Shown piece after piece: positions 62,990 to 64,000 of a stretch of DNA of 64,000 nt. The stretch's first letter is position 1; every line of letters starts with the position of its first letter. Source of the DNA: an uncultured Clostridia bacterium (lineage in GTDB: Bacteria > Bacillota > Clostridia > Peptostreptococcales > Anaerovoracaceae); contig CAMENZ010000001.1 in assembly GCA_945928865.1 (NCBI GenBank), positions 1 to 64,000 of the forward strand. Reading direction: 5' to 3'. The position numbers and the translations under genes were made by a program. The notes beneath the pieces were generated by a model. It searched no databases and was not told the DNA's origin. It worked only from the letters and a program-made list of their open reading frames with translations.

Positions 62990-64000
62990 CTACTTCAATG
63001 CTTCTTCTAATTTATGAAGTTCTTCAATAAGTTCGTCAGGAAGGTGGTCAAACTTGTCGTACCACTGTTTAAGCCCTGCTACTTCCTCTTTCCAAATCTC
63101 TTTATCCAGAGTGAGAATTGAATTTAACTCATCTTCGGGAATATTTATATCTGTAAGATCTAGGGCTTCCTTTGTAGGTATGAAACCTAAAGGTGTTTCA
63201 GTAGTGGTTTCTGTAGCAGTACTTGGTTCTTCACATCTTGAAAGAGCCCAAAGAAGCACTCTTAAGTTATCTCCAAAACCTGGCCATATAAACTTACCTG
63301 CCTTATTAGTGCGGAACCAGTTTACATTGAAAATTTTAGGAGGATTAGTCATCTTTTTGCCCATATCTATCCAATGCTGGAAGTAATCACCCATGTGGTA
63401 ACCACAGAAAGGAAGCATTGCCATTGGGTCATGTCTAACTACACCTACAGCACCATTGGCTGCGGCAGTAGTTTCAGAGGACATCTTAGAACCTATGAAA
63501 ACACCATGCTCCCAATTTTTAGATTGACAGATGAGAGGTTCGGATTTTGCTCTACGGCCTCCAAAAATTATAGCACTAATAGGTACTCCTTTGCCTGTGA
63601 AAAATTCAGGAGCGATAGAAGGACAGTTTTCAGCAGGTGCAGTGAATCTTGAGTTGGGATGAGCACCGCGTTCCTTAGCTGTTTGACCGTTCCAAGGATT
63701 GCCGTGCCAGTCGAGACCGTTTGTAGGAGCCGGAATATCTTTTTCTAAGCCTTCCCACCAAACAGTATTATCATCTAAGTTGCGACAAACATTGGTATAA
63801 ATCGTATTTTTCTTAGTAGTCATAAGGGCATTATTGTTGGATTTTGAGTTGGTTCCGGGAGCTACGCCGAAGAAACCGTTTTCAGGGTTTACAGCATAAA
63901 GTCTACCATCATCACCAATTCTAAGCCAAGCAATATCATCACCTATTGTATATATTTTATAACCTGCATCTTTGAGATGTTTAGGCGGTATGAGCATAGC
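62990..64000 (-). CDS. pckG: phosphoenolpyruvate carboxykinase (GTP), C-terminal part
   Basis: PckG interconverts oxaloacetate and PEP with GTP. The 336 visible residues are the C-terminal half; the gene continues beyond position 64000. Motifs seen are the GTP/metal region FFGVAPGTNSKSN, the NVCRN segment, PISAIIFGGRRAK with the Arg pair that binds the nucleotide, and NWFRTNKAGKFIWPGFGDN. These are GTP-type hallmarks, distinct from the ATP-type pckA. The stop is at the left end, behind a shared terminator. Confidence 0.96.
   Translation of the reverse strand, partial: AMLIPPKHLKDAGYKIYTIGDDIAWLRIGDDGRLYAVNPENGFFGVAPGTNSKSNNNALMTTKKNTIYTNVCRNLDDNTVWWEGLEKDIPAPTNGLDWHGNPWNGQTAKERGAHPNSRFTAPAENCPSIAPEFFTGKGVPISAIIFGGRRAKSEPLICQSKNWEHGVFIGSKMSSETTAAANGAVGVVRHDPMAMLPFCGYHMGDYFQHWIDMGKKMTNPPKIFNVNWFRTNKAGKFIWPGFGDNLRVLLWALSRCEEPSTATETTTETPLGFIPTKEALDLTDINIPEDELNSILTLDKEIWKEEVAGLKQWYDKFDHLPDELIEELHKLEEALK

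Overview
This window is a low-GC, densely coded stretch of a Gram-positive anaerobe, most likely a member of the Clostridia (Bacillota). The pointers are clostridial-type core operons (tmk-holB-ricT, rimP-nusA-ylxR-L7Ae-infB-rbfA-nrnA-truB-ribF, hrcA-grpE-dnaK-dnaJ with a CIRCE operator), A/T-rich codon use, strong SD sites, a GTP-type PEP carboxykinase and surface proteins without an outer-membrane system. A family-level placement (for example Eubacteriales family XIII / Anaerovoracaceae) is only a guess.

Layout: 1-340 holds the 3' end of a 23S rRNA gene, a 5S rRNA gene and a terminator. 398-8131 is a forward block: a small membrane protein, tmk, holB, ricT, an N6-adenine methyltransferase, a small membrane protein, an AbrB-type regulator, murA, a YitT protein and a TrpB2-type tryptophan synthase beta chain. 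8180-13903 has a reverse M24 aminopeptidase P, an MFS protein, a broken small secreted-protein gene, one copy of a structured intergenic repeat and an M32 carboxypeptidase. 14061-25574 is the translation/RNA block from rimP to pnp. 25768-37351 has an orphan prepilin, a second copy of the intergenic repeat, an AEC transporter (reverse), the potA-potB-potCD polyamine transporter, a GH25 muramidase, gltX and an AMP-forming acyl-CoA ligase. 37667-42519 is the CIRCE/HrcA heat-shock operon. 42662-45598 has a GPH-type symporter and a short-chain fatty acid transporter.

The most unusual part is 45765-61810. A cobalamin riboswitch, with a terminator whose loop can pair with the B12 box, sits in front of a run of secreted or membrane-anchored genes: a 567-residue surface protein, a 1942-residue multidomain surface protein with transcobalamin-like (DUF4430) domains, a membrane-anchored DUF4430 protein, MoxR, DUF58, a membrane transglutaminase-like protein (its catalytic Cys appears replaced by Ser) joined to an alpha/alpha-toroid with an internal lipobox, and a secreted PQQ-type beta-propeller. 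An alpha/alpha toroid plus a DUF4430 domain is the domain pair of animal intrinsic factor and transcobalamin, here split over separate proteins and placed behind a B12 riboswitch. I infer a surface system for corrinoid capture; function is not shown by the sequence.

The right end (62050-64000) has two small membrane proteins of unknown function and, convergent to them, the 3' part of pckG, which runs off the window.
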